A stretch of DNA of 13,954 bases from JBCBJZ01 sp038522635 (GTDB taxonomy: Bacteria > Pseudomonadota > Alphaproteobacteria > Rhizobiales > Hyphomicrobiaceae), in NCBI GenBank assembly GCA_038522635.1, contig JBCBJZ010000102.1, forward strand, positions 1 through 13,954. The letters run 5' to 3'. Under the pieces are notes generated by a model. It did not search any database and had not been told where the DNA came from. It saw only the letters and a program-made list of their open reading frames with translations. This document shows positions 13,827-13,954 of the stretch, in pieces; the stretch's first letter is position 1; every line of letters starts with the position of its first letter. The position numbers and the translations under genes were made by a program.

Positions 13827-13954
13827 GAAGATATCCTCCAGGTGTTTAAAATAGACTGCTAGCGCAACCTTTGCCGGCCAAGTCCGGTGGACCTGCCCGT
13901 TCGCCGGCTGCGTGTTTCCGACCCCGGTCACGAAAACTAAGCACAGCCGCCGCG

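Overview
The window is high-GC with dense genes, and its protein families and codon bias point to an alphaproteobacterium, probably Hyphomicrobiales-like. This is inference from protein style and gene content: no rRNA, tRNA or marker gene is present. I see no insertion sequence, phage gene, CRISPR array or RNA gene of a standard class.

Layout. Bases 1-192 hold the C-terminal end of a glutathione S-transferase. An intergenic two-hairpin repeat (210-299) follows, then a DapA-family aldolase (499-1425) with a strong hairpin behind it. A small one-helix membrane protein (1752-1555, minus) is preceded by an AT-rich island, upstream of which lies a thiamine-diphosphate enzyme of the acetolactate synthase superfamily (3591-1942, minus). 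Facing away from that enzyme is a probable electron-transfer pair: a membrane cytochrome b (3903-4673) and a secreted mono-haem cytochrome c fused to a DUF4384 domain (4805-6523).

The middle (6616-10988) concerns polyamines. A candidate promoter and a structured leader RNA precede an ornithine/lysine decarboxylase (6759-7982). Next come a tiny ORF with a near-ideal ribosome-binding site (7994-8089) and an agmatinase-family ureohydrolase (8086-9024), whose start codon overlaps the stop of the tiny ORF. A second copy of the two-hairpin repeat (9025-9115) separates this operon from a convergent ygiB-ygiC pair: a DUF1190 lipoprotein and a glutathionylspermidine synthase-like ATP-grasp ligase.

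The right end carries a LysE-type exporter whose best-placed start is an ATC codon, the branched-chain amino acid enzyme IlvC with a textbook bidirectional terminator, and a convergent secreted TPR protein.

The most interesting items are: (1) the nested-helix leader before the decarboxylase, which could be an alphaproteobacterial speF-type element; (2) the 31-codon ORF that appears to couple decarboxylase and agmatinase translation; (3) two copies of an intergenic repeat whose differences include compensatory stem changes; and (4) the cytochrome c-DUF4384 fusion beside its cytochrome b. None of these has been tested by a database search.
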